A stretch of 64,000 nucleotides of DNA from Symbiodinium microadriaticum (GCA_001939145.1 LSRX01000845.1:167234-231233), one strand, 5' to 3'. Shown: positions 22,420 through 35,648, counted from the stretch's first letter. Notes: a model not told the origin generated them from the letters alone. Program-made: numbers and translations.

Positions 22420-24860
22420 GCTTTGGCTCCCGACGTGACAGAGGAGCTGGGTCGCCTCGCCTGGTGGCGCAAGCGGAGCGACACGACAACCTGGTGAAGG
22501 TCACCCAGGACTGCTTGCCGGTGCTCGAGGACAACAACTTGATGCACCGGTCACCGGCTGGCACCAGCACTGGTAGGCTGCCACCCAGTGTTGGGGACTT
22601 GTCGCGCGGGCCAGGTCGCGAATTTGGAAGCTGCACACCGTGGCGGAGCGACTGGCTTGGATCGGCTGCTCCAAGTCCTCGGAGCAAAGTCTCGGCGAGT
22701 TCTGGACAGCTTGAAAGCCCTGGGGCTCAAGGCCCGCTGCGACGGCAAGGTGTACTACGACTCGAAGCTGGAACTGAAACGCCTCGTCAAGGTCGCTGTC
22801 CAGGGTAGCTCCGTTCCGGTGAAGAACTGGACATACGGAGCCTCTCCAAGAGATCTACCGCCTGAGGTGAAGCGAGCAGCTTACGACGAGGCGGAACTGC
22901 CGAGCTACCAAGACGTAGAAGTGGCACCCAGCACAGCGCCTCTGCGAACGTCTGCTTTGGTTATGAGAGCAGCCGGCAGGCCGCACGGTGGAGCTGCAGG
23001 TGGATCGTGCAGAGAGCCTGTCAGGGATGCGGGAAGTTTTGAGGCAGCTCAGAAGCTTGAAGATTTTTGTTGCTGCAGCCCGTGCAGGTCACCCCAGCTG
23101 GTGCAGAGTTCTCGCAGCTACAACTGGTGCCTGCAGGCTGCTCACAACAACAGTTGCTGCTTGCAGCGACTCCTGCCATATAGAATGTGCTTTCTATGTT
23201 CAGGCCAGACAGTCTTCTAATTTATATGGGTTTTTGCTTGTCCCTGCCAGGCCGGTGCAAGCGACTGCTGCTGCTGCTGCTGCTGCTGATGCAACACCGA
23301 CCGCGACTGGCCAAGATCTGCAGGGTGCTAGATCTGGCTGGCCCGTGAGCACAAGCACTTTGAAAAGAGCTCGTGAAGATGTGGCGAGACACGGCGACAT
23401 TCTTCGGAGCATGGACATAGTCGTAGATGACAAAACACCCCAGGTGCCGTATCTGGACCCTAAGGCCTTCCTGCAAGCTGCTGTGAGGTGCAGCAAGCGC
23501 GTGGCAGACCTGGTGAGCTGCACTTCCTTGCAGAACGGGTAGAGCTTCGAAGTAACTACTGGAAATGCCCTTCGTCTACGACAAGACCGAAAGGTCGTCG
23601 TCGCCTACTGGAGGTGCTTGGAGTGGGCAACACGTGTGCTGCAGAACGAGGAAGCTGGCTCCTCTAATGGTTGTGCTCTGGAAGTACACGATGCAGCGAG
23701 TCCGCTGCGAGATGCAGTCGGGTGTGCTCCTGGAGCTGCGCGTCGGAACTCGAATGCTGTTCTTCCAGCTGAAATGCTTCATCTGCGACGAAGTAGCTTT
23801 GAAGCAACCTTTGGAGACCAAAGGTGCGACTGGTACAACTTACAATTTGCGGCCCCTCCTGTCAGAACGTGCTGGACAGCCCCTGCTCCTGCAGCAGCCG
23901 GCTTCGTGGCCAGGGCCAGTCGGCATGCAACTGCCGCCGAGCTGAAGCGACTCGAGCAGAGCATAGGCAACAATCGCCATGCGGCTGGTGTGCTACGGTA
24001 CTGGATGCGGAGCTGGAGGCACTTCTCTTCGGCGGCATGACGTTCGATTGGATGCTCCTGTTCGTGACGGCGATCGTAGGCATCCAGTGTGGACTTACCT
24101 CGGGCTTACTGCACGGAGCAGGCTGGCACACGGACAGAGTCAATTCTTTCTTGAATACTTTTCGGCTGCCGGCCCGGGTCCAAAAGGGCGGCTTCCAGGA
24201 TGTGCTCAGCAAGAGAGGTACAGTTGCAGAGCCGGTGCGACGCAGTGCCAGCGAGCTGCTGACTTTGGCGGCACTTTCTCCGGTTCTACGTGGACAAGCC
24301 AGTGCTTCCACGAGATGGCGATGAACTTCGTGGCAAGCTGCGGCCTTTCCTACTTTTGGCGGCTTGAGTGAACATGTATCGCACCTTGGCCACCCGAGCA
24401 GTTGATGCCGGTCACTTGGCAGCATCGGTGCTAGAATATCAGGAAGGTTCCGAAGTTTCATGCATTCATGCCCCTGGCCCCGCAGTACCTGCACCACGGC
24501 TGCCATCTTTCTTGCTTCTGCCACAAGAGAGAAAATACGGTGGTAAGAAAATTCGCGAATTAGCTTGGCAATTGGACCTGCGGATTCGAAAAGACCATAC
24601 TGCAAGAGCTCATCACGACCGAGCGGCAGGTGGGCAAAGCACTGGGCTGCTCCGGTCCTCGTGGCAAGCCTGGAGGCCCTCCACGGAGCTAGGATAGATT
24701 TCGTTTTTGCGGCTGCCGAGCATGGCCAGGAAAGATTGGGCCGAGCAGATCTGCATCTGCAAACTGGCGATCAGACCCGGACTGTGGTTTCTGGCAGCGG
24801 GTTGCGAGCGATATTTTCCAAACTGGAAACACAATGAGACACAGGAAGTGAGTGCCCTGG
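22420..24860 (+). CDS. Unidentified plus-strand gene, multi-exon
   Basis: The only long run of convincing plus-strand coding. At about 22600-22960 the frame reads RLLQVLGAKSRRVLDSLK, KVYYDSKLELKRLVKV and PPEVKRAAYDEAELPSYQ. At 22990-23080 it reads VELQVDRAESLSGMREV. At 23320-23540 it reads STLKRAREDVARHGDIL then PYLDPKAFLQAAVRC and stops. Further open frames (23618-24040; 24036-24150 with FDWMLLFVTAIVGIQ, hydrophobic) follow in changing phase, so introns are expected. Higher GC opens frames on both strands, including a 247-codon minus frame I regard as a shadow. No family recognised. Confidence 0.4.
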
Positions 24861-25872
24861 TGCCTACGAGGCTCATCCTGCAGACTGTGGCCTATGCGCT
24901 CATAGTCGGACAAGCCATGGTTGTCAGAGACATCTGACTTGCGGCAAAGCTTGCGAGGCGAAGTATAGTCAAGCGACAGTTGCCGCTTGTTCACCCCCCA
25001 TAGCCCATGAGCCTAGGCGAGCCTGAGGCCCGGCCCGCGAGCTGTAGGACTTTTGTGACTATACCAGTTACCAGCTTTCGGAACCGAACCGCTGAAACCT
25101 CTGGCCCCCAAGCCCTTCTCACCTAAATCTGAGATCTGCGGCTGCTAGCAAACACTCCGATTTCACGCAACCAATGTCTGAACCGAGCGATCTTTCGGCC
25201 TGGTGCTTCAGCTGAACTTTGTCGCTCAGCTCTTTCTTGCCCCGGATGCTTGACTGGGGTCGTTCGCATTTCAGAGGTTCATGGGGTCTAGAATACATAT
25301 GTCCCCAACACTGGAAGTGCGGAATCATGCCGCTGGTTCTCTGACAAACCTCACTTTGCGACGTTCCAATGCACTGTTTTCGTCCACACGAAAACCGGAT
25401 TTGACGTACTTACTAAGTCCACTAAGTACATTTTTATACATAACTTCAATGGGTGTAAACATGAATCACTCAAGTTACTTATTAGCTTATTCAATTATAC
25501 AGTAACCCCAACGCCCGCCCAAGTGGTCTTACCGGACGCACTTGGGCAAGAATCTGCACCTCGAAACTGTCGAGACTTTTGGAGGATTTGGCACACTTGG
25601 CAAACCTTTGCCTGGAACAGCTGCCGATAGGTCTCCCGCCACTTTTTTGCTGCCTTGGTGCTTTTGCTACAGAGGAACGTGACATGCCCAGCCTGAAGTC
25701 AGGAATCGAAGCTGTTTCGGAAAAGAGATTCTTTTCGGAACTGCACAGTGATGCTGAGAAACGACGATATTGGAGACATCCGTGAAGCTCCGCCAGCCAG
25801 GTCGTTTCAAGAGCCGGCGCAGCGGAAACAATCTCGACAAAGGCATGCATCATGAATCAGCTGCCGCTGCGC
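24861..25872. other. Convergent intergenic region, no supported gene
   Basis: Between the end of the plus-strand candidate and the next minus exon. An AT-rich segment lies at about 25380-25505. Frames on both strands at 25491-25853 conflict and neither has a domain. Confidence 0.4.
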
Positions 25873-26090
25873 TCAACTTCTGATTGACTCCGGAGGCGCC
25901 ATGAACTTCGGAACCGGCAGATTTCCCCACGACGCATTCCATACAGCATGAACTCCCCAAGCGGACAAGTGCCGAACCGAATGTGGGCTACAATATGTGC
26001 TGCCTACAACCAGCATCTCAAAACTGGGATGAGGCATCTCGAGAACTTCAATCTCTCCACAGCAAGATGTTCCACGCCACGCGTTTGAGG
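25873..26090 (-). CDS. Terminal exon of an unidentified gene
   Basis: From an acceptor (CATGTATAG, exon start 26090) the frame reads SNAWRGTSCCGEIEVLEM, FEMLVVGSTYCSPHSVRH and WGVHAVWNASWGNLPVP to a stop at 25873. Composition is clearly protein-like, with no family recognised. It could be the 3' end of the TPR gene upstream on the same strand, but no linking phase was established. Confidence 0.4.
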
Positions 26091-26869
26091 CTATACATGC
26101 TCGCAAGCGAATTTCAATTGCGCGGCTGCGGGCAATCATGCATGGATCTGCTTGGCCATTCGATGCTCCCTGCAGGACTTGCTGCCTTCATGCTCATTTT
26201 ATCTCGCGAAAAGCACGTGGGTCAGCGCCATAACCAGCGCTGACGAAAGCGCCACGAAGCCAAATCTCCATAGGTTGGCACTTATCCTGCCAACATCTGC
26301 CAGCACTGCCCCTGTGTCTCTTGAATGCCAAAGTTCCGCAGACTCTACCAGGTACTATAGTTACTCCAAGCGGGCTTTCCTGCAAACCCGTCCTGCCACC
26401 ACGCGCTTTTTGTAAGCAGGTCCAACATTGAATGAGCTTTGCAAGGCCGCGCCCGACCTTGGAAAGCTAAGCTTGAACACAGTGCGTTGTCGGTGGGTTG
26501 GACTTACCAGCGCCTTAGTTCCAAGCACATTTGGCAAACATCTCCAAGGCAGGTGAGAGAGCCGGTGGCTTCTGGTCGGCGCCGTGGCCCGAAATTTGCG
26601 TCTCCTGAAGAAGAGCGAAGAAGGCTCCAAGCCAAAGCTTCTTTGCAACAAAGAAATCCCTCCTCGGTAACTCCTCCGGCCTCGGCCGCCTCGGCCTCGG
26701 CCTGGGCACGTTCGGCACGGCCCCCATTGTCCTGCTGCGTCGACGCAGAAAGCGCATGGCAGAAGCTTAGCAAGCCTAAGATAGCCTAAGGGCCTAGGAA
26801 CGAGCAGAGAGCATCGACCGACACGGTCAGACTTCTTGTGAGTTACTGAGGGCCCCACTTTGTGTAGCA

Positions 26870-28213
26870 GTTCTTTGCATTTATGAAGACAACTTCGGAT
26901 CTCGGTACCTAGCATCTTGGCTTGATATGATAAAACGGCCAGCTTCAACAAAACAAGAACGGCACTTGTCGGCATCAGTCGTGCCGCTTCCCGCAAGTCG
27001 TCCAAGGAACTTTCCAGATTATGTTCCGGACCTACCAGAGTGAGTCCAGACACCAGAGTGGACACACAATCACGCCGACGGAAGCAAGCATCCGAAGTGT
27101 CACAGGTGTGCATACGTGAATACTCTCAATGTAAGCATGTATGTCAGACTATGTATGTATATATGTCTGTCTGTGCATGCGGCTTCTTTGCTGTGTACGT
27201 ATCGGCGGCAATACGAATGTTCCAAATTATGGGGGCCCCATGTTGTGAATTGGCTCTCTGTTGACTTGTGGTTGGGGTTGGAAGGGTTGGATTATCGCTG
27301 GCCGATCGCATTGTTGGAAGACTACAAGTCTGTAGCACCACCCCGGATGCTGAAAAAACAATTAACCGGGTCGCAATGATAAAGAAAATATTGCGCACCT
27401 GGCTTTCGTTGGTATGTTTGCTCGTAGCAAAACCCGGCTTACTCATCCTCAGCAAGAGGGGGTAAAGGCCACTCCAAACCACATTCGCAACATAGCAAAG
27501 GAGCATGAAGCATGTCGAAGCAGAATGCAATTGCACAGGCAGAGCTGCTTCCGGCACCGGGTGTTTTGAGATGTTCAAGGCTTTTTGTTCGCATTTGCTG
27601 GTCCCTTCTGGCCTGGCTCCCCCAGTGCAAGAGCTCTGCGGTAGCGAAGCTTTGCTTTGAACCTTGGCCCATGCCTAGATCTCCAGCCCCTGCAGGCTAG
27701 AGCGCCGAGGGCCGTGCGTATCTGCTTCGTCGCCGGGCAGCTTGTTAACATTTCGCAAGCCCAGGTGTGCTGCCTGACCGAAGCATCGCAAGTTTTGTAT
27801 GATTGCATCGTGTCTGCGAGTAGGTGTGACTAAACTTATGTGCAGGTGAAACATTGAATGGTCAACTGCCTTTTTGAAGCTGCAGCGACGGCTGAAAATA
27901 GACCATACATGCTCAAGACATTCAATTTTACAGCCTTTTTGAGTAGACAACGCAGCAGAGCGGTTTGCAGCAAGCGCCTTGACAACATTGCCAAAGTCGC
28001 CTCTTTTCAAGAAGACTTGCGCCAGGTTGCTGAGAACTGGCAACAGTTCTCGTGCAACAGCAAGCCTGTCGTCAGGCGAGCATAGGCAAACCAGGATGAA
28101 CGAATCCAGCTCCAGAAGCAGAATGACAGTTTACAGCAATACCTCGCATGGCCTCTGCTCATCTGTCATGTCCATCTGTTCGTGCGGAGTGAAGTCCACT
28201 GCGTGAATGGCCT
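26870..28213 (-). CDS. TPR co-chaperone-like protein (FKBP/TTC4-type repeat region)
   Basis: Four exon segments in family order. 28213-28143 reads AVDFTPHEQMDMTDEQ before GTATTG. From 28109 it reads LVCLCSPDDRLAVARE then LLPVLSNLAQVFLKRGDF, matching the first conserved TPR of FKBP/TTC4-type co-chaperones ('..sNlA.c.lKlgd...v'). From 27674 it reads FKAKLRYRRALALGE, matching 'KalyRRa.A...lge'. From 27031 it reads SSLDDLREAARLMPTSA then VLVLLKL, the closing 'A..Dl..A..l.P' repeat. Three TPR-like units are thus present, and such proteins bind Hsp70/Hsp90 tails in the cytosol. No peptidyl-prolyl isomerase domain was recognised upstream, so FKBP versus TTC4 is undecided. Hsp90 clamp residues cannot be judged by eye. 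Confidence 0.55.
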
Positions 28214-29319
28214 CTGCGCAAGCCGGGGCGCCGCACATCCGGCACTAGACTCTTGCTCACTACGAGGAATTACGCGGAAACGCGTGCGGTGTTGACCGTG
28301 TTGCGGTCAGGTACGACTATAGGCATTCTGGTTTTCGGGTGGCAGGGGTGCCTCTGTTTCTGTTCGCGGTCATTGCCGGGGGGCGCATGTCTTTTTTCTT
28401 CTTTCTCGCTCTGGGTTTTTGTCGGGATGCCGCCTGCAAGGACCTGCAACGTCCTGAAGCCAATCCTGTGAATCCCGCAGCAAAAGCAACGCCCCAGTTT
28501 CAAGCGTCCCTATAGCAAAAACCAAAAGAAATGCGCCGATTCTGTCTGAGAAACTGGCGCCCAAGTTGCAGTGCAAGGCCCTGCGAAAGTCATCTGACCG
28601 ATACCTCATGCATGCACTGCTTTTATTTACGCTTGTCAGAAGGTCGATGTACCTTGCTTTGACTAGACAGCAAAGACAACGCAATGCATGCCAGCATCCC
28701 TAGGCCCTACACCAATCCACATCCGTACCATTCCATTCCTGCGCCTACCAGCCAGCACACCCACTCAGAAGCGCACCACTTGTTGCCGAGCTCGCGCAAG
28801 CGGTGTGCGTGATGCACCCTGTCCTGCATGGTCGATGCGGTACATGTGCCGTCAACCTACTCAAGGCCATGGATGGCTAGGGCATGCCATGGCGTCCTGA
28901 AAGTCCTCCGGTCGGCTAAGGCCTTCTTCGAGCAGCCAGTGCAGCAATTGCCGGTGTTCGGCATCTTCCTGCGGTAGTGGAATCCACTGAGTCCTAGATA
29001 ATCCTAGCATGTCCTAGCTGCACAGTCTTAAGGCACGTTCTGTCCTCACAGAAGCTTCGTAACCAGTGCTCCTTGCCTGCACCGGGCACTGGGCCCTTGT
29101 GCTCACCCAGAACGGCAACTGGTTCTGAAAGACCGCCGGCCGCGGTTGAACAAAGCCCTCGAAAAGTGGAGGAGGCTTACCGAGCTCCCTGCGCATCTCA
29201 CGCTGCTTGAGGAACTCTTGCTTTGATGCATCAGAGGGCAGCGACATGCTGATGCTCTAGTTTGTGCACGCGGCTTGAGAAGCTCAACATTCGAATCCAC
29301 TCATAAGTCCGTGGAGTCA
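28214..29319. other. No confident gene; one exon-like segment
   Basis: A minus segment at about 29252-29180 (MSLPSDASKQEFLKQR then EMRREL) lies between a CTAGAG acceptor and a GTAAGCC donor and may be a 5' exon of the TPR gene. The rest shows mixed short frames only. Confidence 0.35.
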
Positions 29320-29470
29320 AAGGTTGTGGGCTGGCTGCAAAAGCGACTTTTTCTGAGTCCCTTCTCCAAACCTTCTCCACTTGTTGAACCGAGAGTAAAC
29401 GGTCCTGTCTCCGCACGCATCATACCAGTGAGTCGGCACAAATGCCGTACTTGTAACCATCCTGCCGGAG
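29320..29470 (-). pseudogene. Fragment resembling the N-terminal domain of IS5-type transposases
   Basis: The minus-strand frame reads GDRTVYSRFNKWRRFGEG, close to the DUF4096 helix of IS5-family transposases ('G.w.tvy.RF.rW...G'). The catalytic DDE region was not found nearby and no terminal repeats were seen. At most this is a remnant; chance similarity of a short segment is possible. Confidence 0.35.
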
Positions 29471-30589
29471 ATTAGGGTGGCCCACCAGGAATGCCTGACA
29501 CATCCCCTTCTGCGCTGCACAGCGCGACGAAACGAGCGGGGGCGTTCGTAAACAACAATCCGACAGAGGCGGGTCTGCCGTCCCTGGATCCAAACCCGAG
29601 AAACTGCCAAAGAGCCCGCAGCATTGGGAACGAGGTCGGGATTCCCTAAATACATTGCTTCATCGCCTGGCTCCTTCTGAGTGCCTAGGATCGAGGACAC
29701 GGAGAGAAAGAGTGCCGACGTGCCTCCAGGCGCCAAAAAAACGGGACCCTTCAAGCTAGACGACGTTTTCGATTGAGTTTCATGTGCCCTTGCCTCCAAA
29801 AGACAGCGGAGATGTGAGGGCAAGGGCCTGTCTGAAGCATTCTCTGACCGGTCTGCTTTCATGCTAGCTGCTAGAAGAGCATGCTGCACAATCGTGCGAA
29901 ACCAACTGCAAGGACCAGGCTTACCTTACTCCTCCGAGAACAGTTTTCTTCGTCTGGTCTGCCATCGATACTCAGATACAAGAAGATCAACGAAAACTGG
30001 GCTCATGGAGAACCCTCTGGCCATTGATCCACCGTTGCATGTGTTGTGCAACAGCTTTTGGCAGGCTGTATCGAACCGGAGGTAGATTGATGATTGAGGT
30101 AGATACAAACATATACAAACCATCACATGCTCGTCCATTGCACCAGTGGCAGGACCATTCTATTCAGGGCTCTGCTCACCCCAGATGTTACGGCGCTGTT
30201 TCTTGCTAGCTCTGCCTCACCATTCCGAGCAGATCCCTGTTGCTAAAGCCTACGGGTGTCTGGCCCCACAGAAATCCTGTACAGGGTTGACTCGGTCCCA
30301 TCTGTGGAGCTTCCTGTGCCTACAGTGTGAAACACCTCTTCTGGGGCTTGCATGTGTGCGATGCTGTTCGTTTACAAAAGTTTACACGTTTCTGTACTTC
30401 TTACGGTCTTAGAAATTCTCCATTCCTTATCCCACCTCATTGCCGGCGGCTGCTAGACCAGTCCGAGCTCTTGGCGTGCCTGCGGCCGATGACGAAATTA
30501 GAATCATTACGGGCCATGAACGGTTTAGTTCTATCTGGTGGTAGTTGACTGGGGCTGAAAGAACGACGGCCCACCAAACCACAAGGAAT

Positions 30590-31150
30590 CCCTGCCGCGA
30601 CCTCTCGAGCTGCGCGAGACGCAGCTTCGTTTGGCGCCTGTCGTGACAGAGCACGTCGAGAGGCCCTACATCCGACTCTGCTACTTGTGTCACACTAAGA
30701 TCCCAGCCATACCCTGACCACGATAGTTTGCAAAGATGTCCTGTGCGGAGGGATGCTACGATGCCCTGCCCCAGGAACTCGTTGAAAGGACGGAATCGCA
30801 AAGCGTTCAGCATGATTCAGCCAGCCTTGGTTCGCTTGTCCAAGAGCCTTCTGGCCTGTCAGCTTGCTGTACGAGAGCAGAGCTGACAGGCTCGCGATGT
30901 CCAGTAACCCCAGTGCTGCCAATGTTCAGTCGACTTGACATCGGTCTGTTTCGATTCTTGGGCCTCCGCAGTGTTGCCTTGCGGGGATGTCAACGAAAGG
31001 CGGATGGCCTGATCCCACAAGCGGCACAGCCGAGGGCAAATTTGCACTGCGCGAGTGATGCCCTCAAGCTTACAACCTCTGTTAATCAGTTTGCAGCTCT
31101 GAAATGTGCTTTCTAGTGCTGCCTGTGCCTGTAGATGACAAGCATCTAGC
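30590..31150 (-). CDS. Unidentified helical protein exons
   Basis: Segments with acceptors: a stretch at about 31130-30980 (STFQSCKLINRGCKLEG ... RLCRLWDQAIRLSL), an exon from 30915 (ALGLLDIASLSALLSYSK then GQKALGQANQGWLNHAE) and an exon from 30694 (VTQVAESDVGPLDVLCH then RRQTKLRLAQLERSRQ). Composition suggests an alpha-helical, perhaps armadillo-like, protein, but no repeat signature is firm. Confidence 0.4.
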
Positions 31151-32147
31151 AAACCTGCGGAGCCTGCGCCAGGTCATCGTCATGGGACGACAAAGACCCA
31201 TCCTGCCGGCCGAAACATGAATGGCAGCCAGACTACGGCAATGGATCATGTACTGTTGCAGCACTGCAACATTCCCCAGAAGAAACCCAAGCTGCCAGGT
31301 CCACGATTTCTCTTGGGTCTGTGAAGTTAAAGATTAAATTTCACGGCGGGCGGGTTGGATTCAGGATTGTCGGACATATTATATATTCACTCCAAGTTGC
31401 AATCCTGCTTGCTCCAGAAGTGAGCACCCTTGCATACACGTTGCTTAGCCCTGAAAATGAGAAGTGCCGAAGCCGTCAAGGCAAGCTAGCCCCTTTCAAG
31501 TTGCTGCTTCGGATCAAGTGTTCGAGCTCACTCCCCAACACCGCTACTGGTAGTGTGGCCAAATGTGGCAACTGTTAAGATCTCCTGTGTCGATCGCACG
31601 ACTATGTCGCTGAAGCTTCAAGCTGCAGAATGCTACTGAACGGCAACGAACCTATCACACGCGCATGTTCAGACCGTTGGTTAAGACAAGAGAGCTTGCG
31701 AGCGAGTGCCACACAACCAAGTTCCAGGCCAGTAGCAGCGGCATGTGCACCTTGACAAGGAAGAGCTCCAGTTTTTTGGCTCCCGCATGGCATGTCTCGA
31801 GCACTCACTTGGCAGTTGGTTCAGGTCAGACCGCCGCGGTTGAAGACCAACTCCAGGGGTCGCACGTCGTCCACGTCGCACGAGTCATGTTCAGGAGCCA
31901 TGTCCAGCGGCACCTAAGCATGCACCAAACGGCAAAGAAATTGCAGAAATTTGGAAAGACAAGCCGATCGCCAGCTGCTAGTGCAATTACAGGCGCCATC
32001 TGCGGCTGAATGCGTGCGGAAGAGAAGCCAGCTTGAGGGCCTGAAGGCCCATGCTCTCTGCGATCAGAACTTGCCGACGAACTCATGAAAACTGCTTAAC
32101 TTAGATGCGAGCTGAAGGTCAGAGCCAGAACCAATCGTTGGCTGTAC

Positions 32148-33090
32148 CTTATCTGGCATATGAGAACAGCTCCACTTCACCATTCTACGCCGGGCTGGCC
32201 CGACTTGCTGAGGAGAATTCAACGGAGTTTGGGTTGGGCTTGGCACCTGTCATAACATCAATTCGGTATTGACTATGGAAGATGAATCGTGAGAGTCATA
32301 ATCAAATTCTGCCGAAACATATTCTAGTCTTGGTCTCCCCCGTTTGCCAACGTAGCACAATCCACAGCTGAAGGCCAAAGCCCGGAAGACAGCAGGAGAG
32401 GGTCACATGCATTACTAACTCATTCAAGGACAATTTCTCCTCATCGCATGTTTCCTGAATGGCTATGACAACCGATCATCTTCTGGCTGCGCTATGTATA
32501 TTCTGACCGGTGAACAAAATCGCCAGGACAGGACGCTGTACAGCCCGTGCCGGCTTCGCAGGTGAAGGATTTCGCGGTCGTTTGAAAGGATAGGCCATGG
32601 TATTTGGCCTGACAACAGCTTTAGACCATTCTGAGCCGGCCCAACTTGGGCAAGTGACACATCATAAGAGCAGGATCTCCAGCAAGCCGCGCGTGGTAAG
32701 CGGGCTTGACCCCCTCCCTCGGTTTGATTTTTCCTCGAACCACGTGCTTCACGAAGGACGGGCTGAACGTACGAGTAACAAACCAGGGGCCAGGAACCCC
32801 ACAAGCAGGGACAGGTCCATGCCTGGTCCTGCCATGGGCCCACATGTTACATGTTCTGGCAGACATCCACTTGAGTTTCACATTGGGGCAGCCAGGACCG
32901 CTTCACATTCTCGGTGCTTCTTGAAGAAGTTACCCACACCAGGTCGGCGCCGAAAGCACTCTGAAAGCCCAGTGCTTTCGCATCCATCAGATATCCGTTG
33001 GAGCCTGCATGAGCCTGCAGGGCCAGCTCAGCCTCGCCTCGGGGGCCCAGCGGCTTCGGCTGTCCACGCGCATAGTCACCGAATGTCACC
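32148..33090 (-). CDS. Unidentified minus-strand exons
   Basis: An open segment at about 33085-32940 reads FGDYARGQPKPLGPRGE, ALQAHAGSNGYLMDAKA and LGFQSAFGADLVW. A further segment at 32880-32650 contains FVKHVVRGKIKPREGVK. A 60-nt exon at 32207-32148 lies between CTCCTCAG and GTACAG and reads QVGPARRRMVKWSCSH. All are protein-like, with no family recognised. Confidence 0.4.
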
Positions 33091-33099
33091 GATCACCAC

Positions 33100-35640
33100 T
33101 TGGGGGCTTGTCACGGTTACCAGTTCGTCAATACAGCATAACTCTCTGCGAAATCCTGCTTCCAACATCACGTTCAAAACGGTCATCTGAAAGATCACAC
33201 TTCTCTGCTCATGATGTCCCATCTGCACGTCCTTGCTGTCGCAACCGCTGCTTCAACCGCGACTGCTTTCAGCTAGTATTGAATAGAATGCAAAATGAGG
33301 CTCAATGATAATGCCGATGATCCCACCCGCCATGCTGGACGGACAGGAGTCCGCGACTGAACAGAAATTTCCGCTTCCTTAAACTTGAAACACCCTTTCA
33401 CCTCACCAACACAACTCATGGCCAGCATCCTCATTCCCTGAATTCAACACTCTAGACACACTCCATGCCTCAGAACCCCCAGAATGTTTCTCAATGGAGG
33501 TACCGTGACAAGCCCGCGACCTGACCGTGTTTGCTCGCTTGAAACTAGACCCTCCGCCAAAACTGGAAGATGCGAAAACAAAAACGAACAAGCTTGGCAA
33601 CACTTCGACATCGCAGACGCCGCCGCTTGCAGAAGTGTTCACTCGTGGAAAGCGAGACTGATTGACGACACCACAGATCGTGGCCACCTTGCCAGTCAAC
33701 ACGATCTGACTGCAACCCCGCTGCCGACTCGGGCCATGGAAAGGCGCAGCATGTCATCCTCGAAAACTCAGCGCTGCTGTGAGTTCATCCAGTGAGTTGA
33801 GCATCTGAGCATCTCGCGCGAACTTCTTCGACCCTCCTCTTTTTGTTGCAGCCCTCTCCCCGAGCGTGACATGCCCAAGTGGCGCAGCGTCATCCGTGCA
33901 TCGGGAGCCGTATGCTGTTGCACATCTCGGTGTTCTGGCTTGGCCGGGAGATTAGCTGCCACATGGCTATCTGGCCGGTTTTGGTGCTTGGTGGCATGCA
34001 CGGCAAGGTTCGAGCCATGGGTGAAAGCTGTGCTCTGAGGTAGGAGCACTTTTAATTTCAGTGCCGGGCCCTTTGCCCCTTCGACTGGGGCTCCGGGCCC
34101 CTGCTGGCTGAGGCTTTGTTCTCGGCCTGTTTCCCCCCGTGCGATACCTGTGGACCCTTTACAGCCGCCTGGGTCGAGCAGCTGTGCTGCTGCACGCCAG
34201 TTGTTGGTCGGTGGCGCCTTTACCTTGGGCCTGGCAAGCCAGGGCCCTCCAACTCAACTGGGTCTCTCCCTTTCTTCCTGTGTTTCTTCGGCTCTGTCGT
34301 CCAACTCGTCGACATGACGGGTTGGTGAGCTGGTGGAAGGGCTTGGCTTTGAAGGGAAGCAGGTGTCTGTGCCCTTCCCGGTGATCCCGGTGACGGAGCC
34401 GGCAGGGTTGCCCTGCTCTGCAGGAGCAGGTGCTGTGCTGAGTGTGCGAATCGCGACACATGGTTTTAAACGCCGTGCGGTGGGTCAGGCAAGATCAAGC
34501 AACCGGCAGTAACGCATCAACAGTCTGTTGTCTGCATGACTCCGTGTATGTGTCATCCGCGGGTGCCTGTCGAGCGGGTCGTCCCAGTGCACATCGAGTT
34601 TCTTTGGAAAGGCGGGTGCCGGCACTGCCACCGCCATGTGAAGTTGTGCCACTCCCACATTTGCCTCGTTAACTCCGAAGTGGTGGAGTATCTAGAAGCT
34701 TAGCAACGAAAGGTGAAACATACGGGCCTTAACACTTAGACAGTTACCGCCACAGCCTGCATCACGACAAGAAATTTGGAATGAGTTGGGTCGCAGACTT
34801 TGCATATGTAGACCTAAGAACGCTCCGGCCGCAGCTGAGCAGCTTGCCTCGAAGTCCCGGTGCTGCTTCGCCCGGTCGTTCGGTGCAGAATTTGCATACA
34901 CGGCTTGCTTGTGCAGTAGTGGTGCTTTCACCTCCACTACCGAGCGCATTCGATGACCATCATTCGATGACGGGTTTTCGGGGATGTGGTTTAGTCATGT
35001 GGTGATTGTGTGGCCAATATTCCCTGTCTTGTCTGAGCATAGGCATTGACGGTATTGACGATGTCCATTGGTTGTATCATCAAAAATTTCCGGGCGTCCT
35101 AAGAAAAGGCGTCCTTGAACGTCTCCAAGTGCCCTGATGCTTTTGGTTTACCTGGGCGTTTGTATGTCTAGCATGGCTTGCATCTTGGCCAGGCTATATA
35201 GTTCCCAATATTTGTCCGAGTAGCTTTACCTGGCGATTATTCCGCAGGAGATTTGCTTGTGCGAAATGTACACTTTCAAGCCGAAAATACTGTCTGAATG
35301 ACTCAATGACTCTTGTTTGTCTTTCACTGCGTCTTGAGCTTTAAACAATACCTGGAGTGTATTTGCATGTGGGGGTAGCATCCGCATTTCGGTTCTATCT
35401 GGCTGCGCGACTTGCGAACTATCTGAAACTCACGCGTCAGTAATATTGCAACCTGCTAGGCTTGAATTCCGGCTTCCTTGAGTATCAGCATGATACTGAT
35501 AATGTCTCAAGAGAGCAGCTTGCAAACATCCTCTGCTGAAACGTTGTCCTGGGAACATCTGGGAACTACAAGGTATCAAGAAACAAGAAAAAAAGTAACT
35601 GCCAGGCTTCCGCATGCTTGCCCGGCTGCTGTAGTGCCCA
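33100..35640. other. No confidently supported gene
   Basis: A minus frame at 33768-34049 (NLAVHATKHQNRPDSH) and a plus frame at 34116-34328 conflict in style and lack domains. The stretch 35000-35480 has almost no open frame on either strand. No RNA gene was seen. Confidence 0.4.
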
Positions 35641-35648
35641 TGGTACAC

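Noticed and set aside
23862..24605. 247-codon minus-strand frame
   Set aside because: It overlaps better-looking plus-strand coding in GC-rich DNA; the frame has no splice context or domain.
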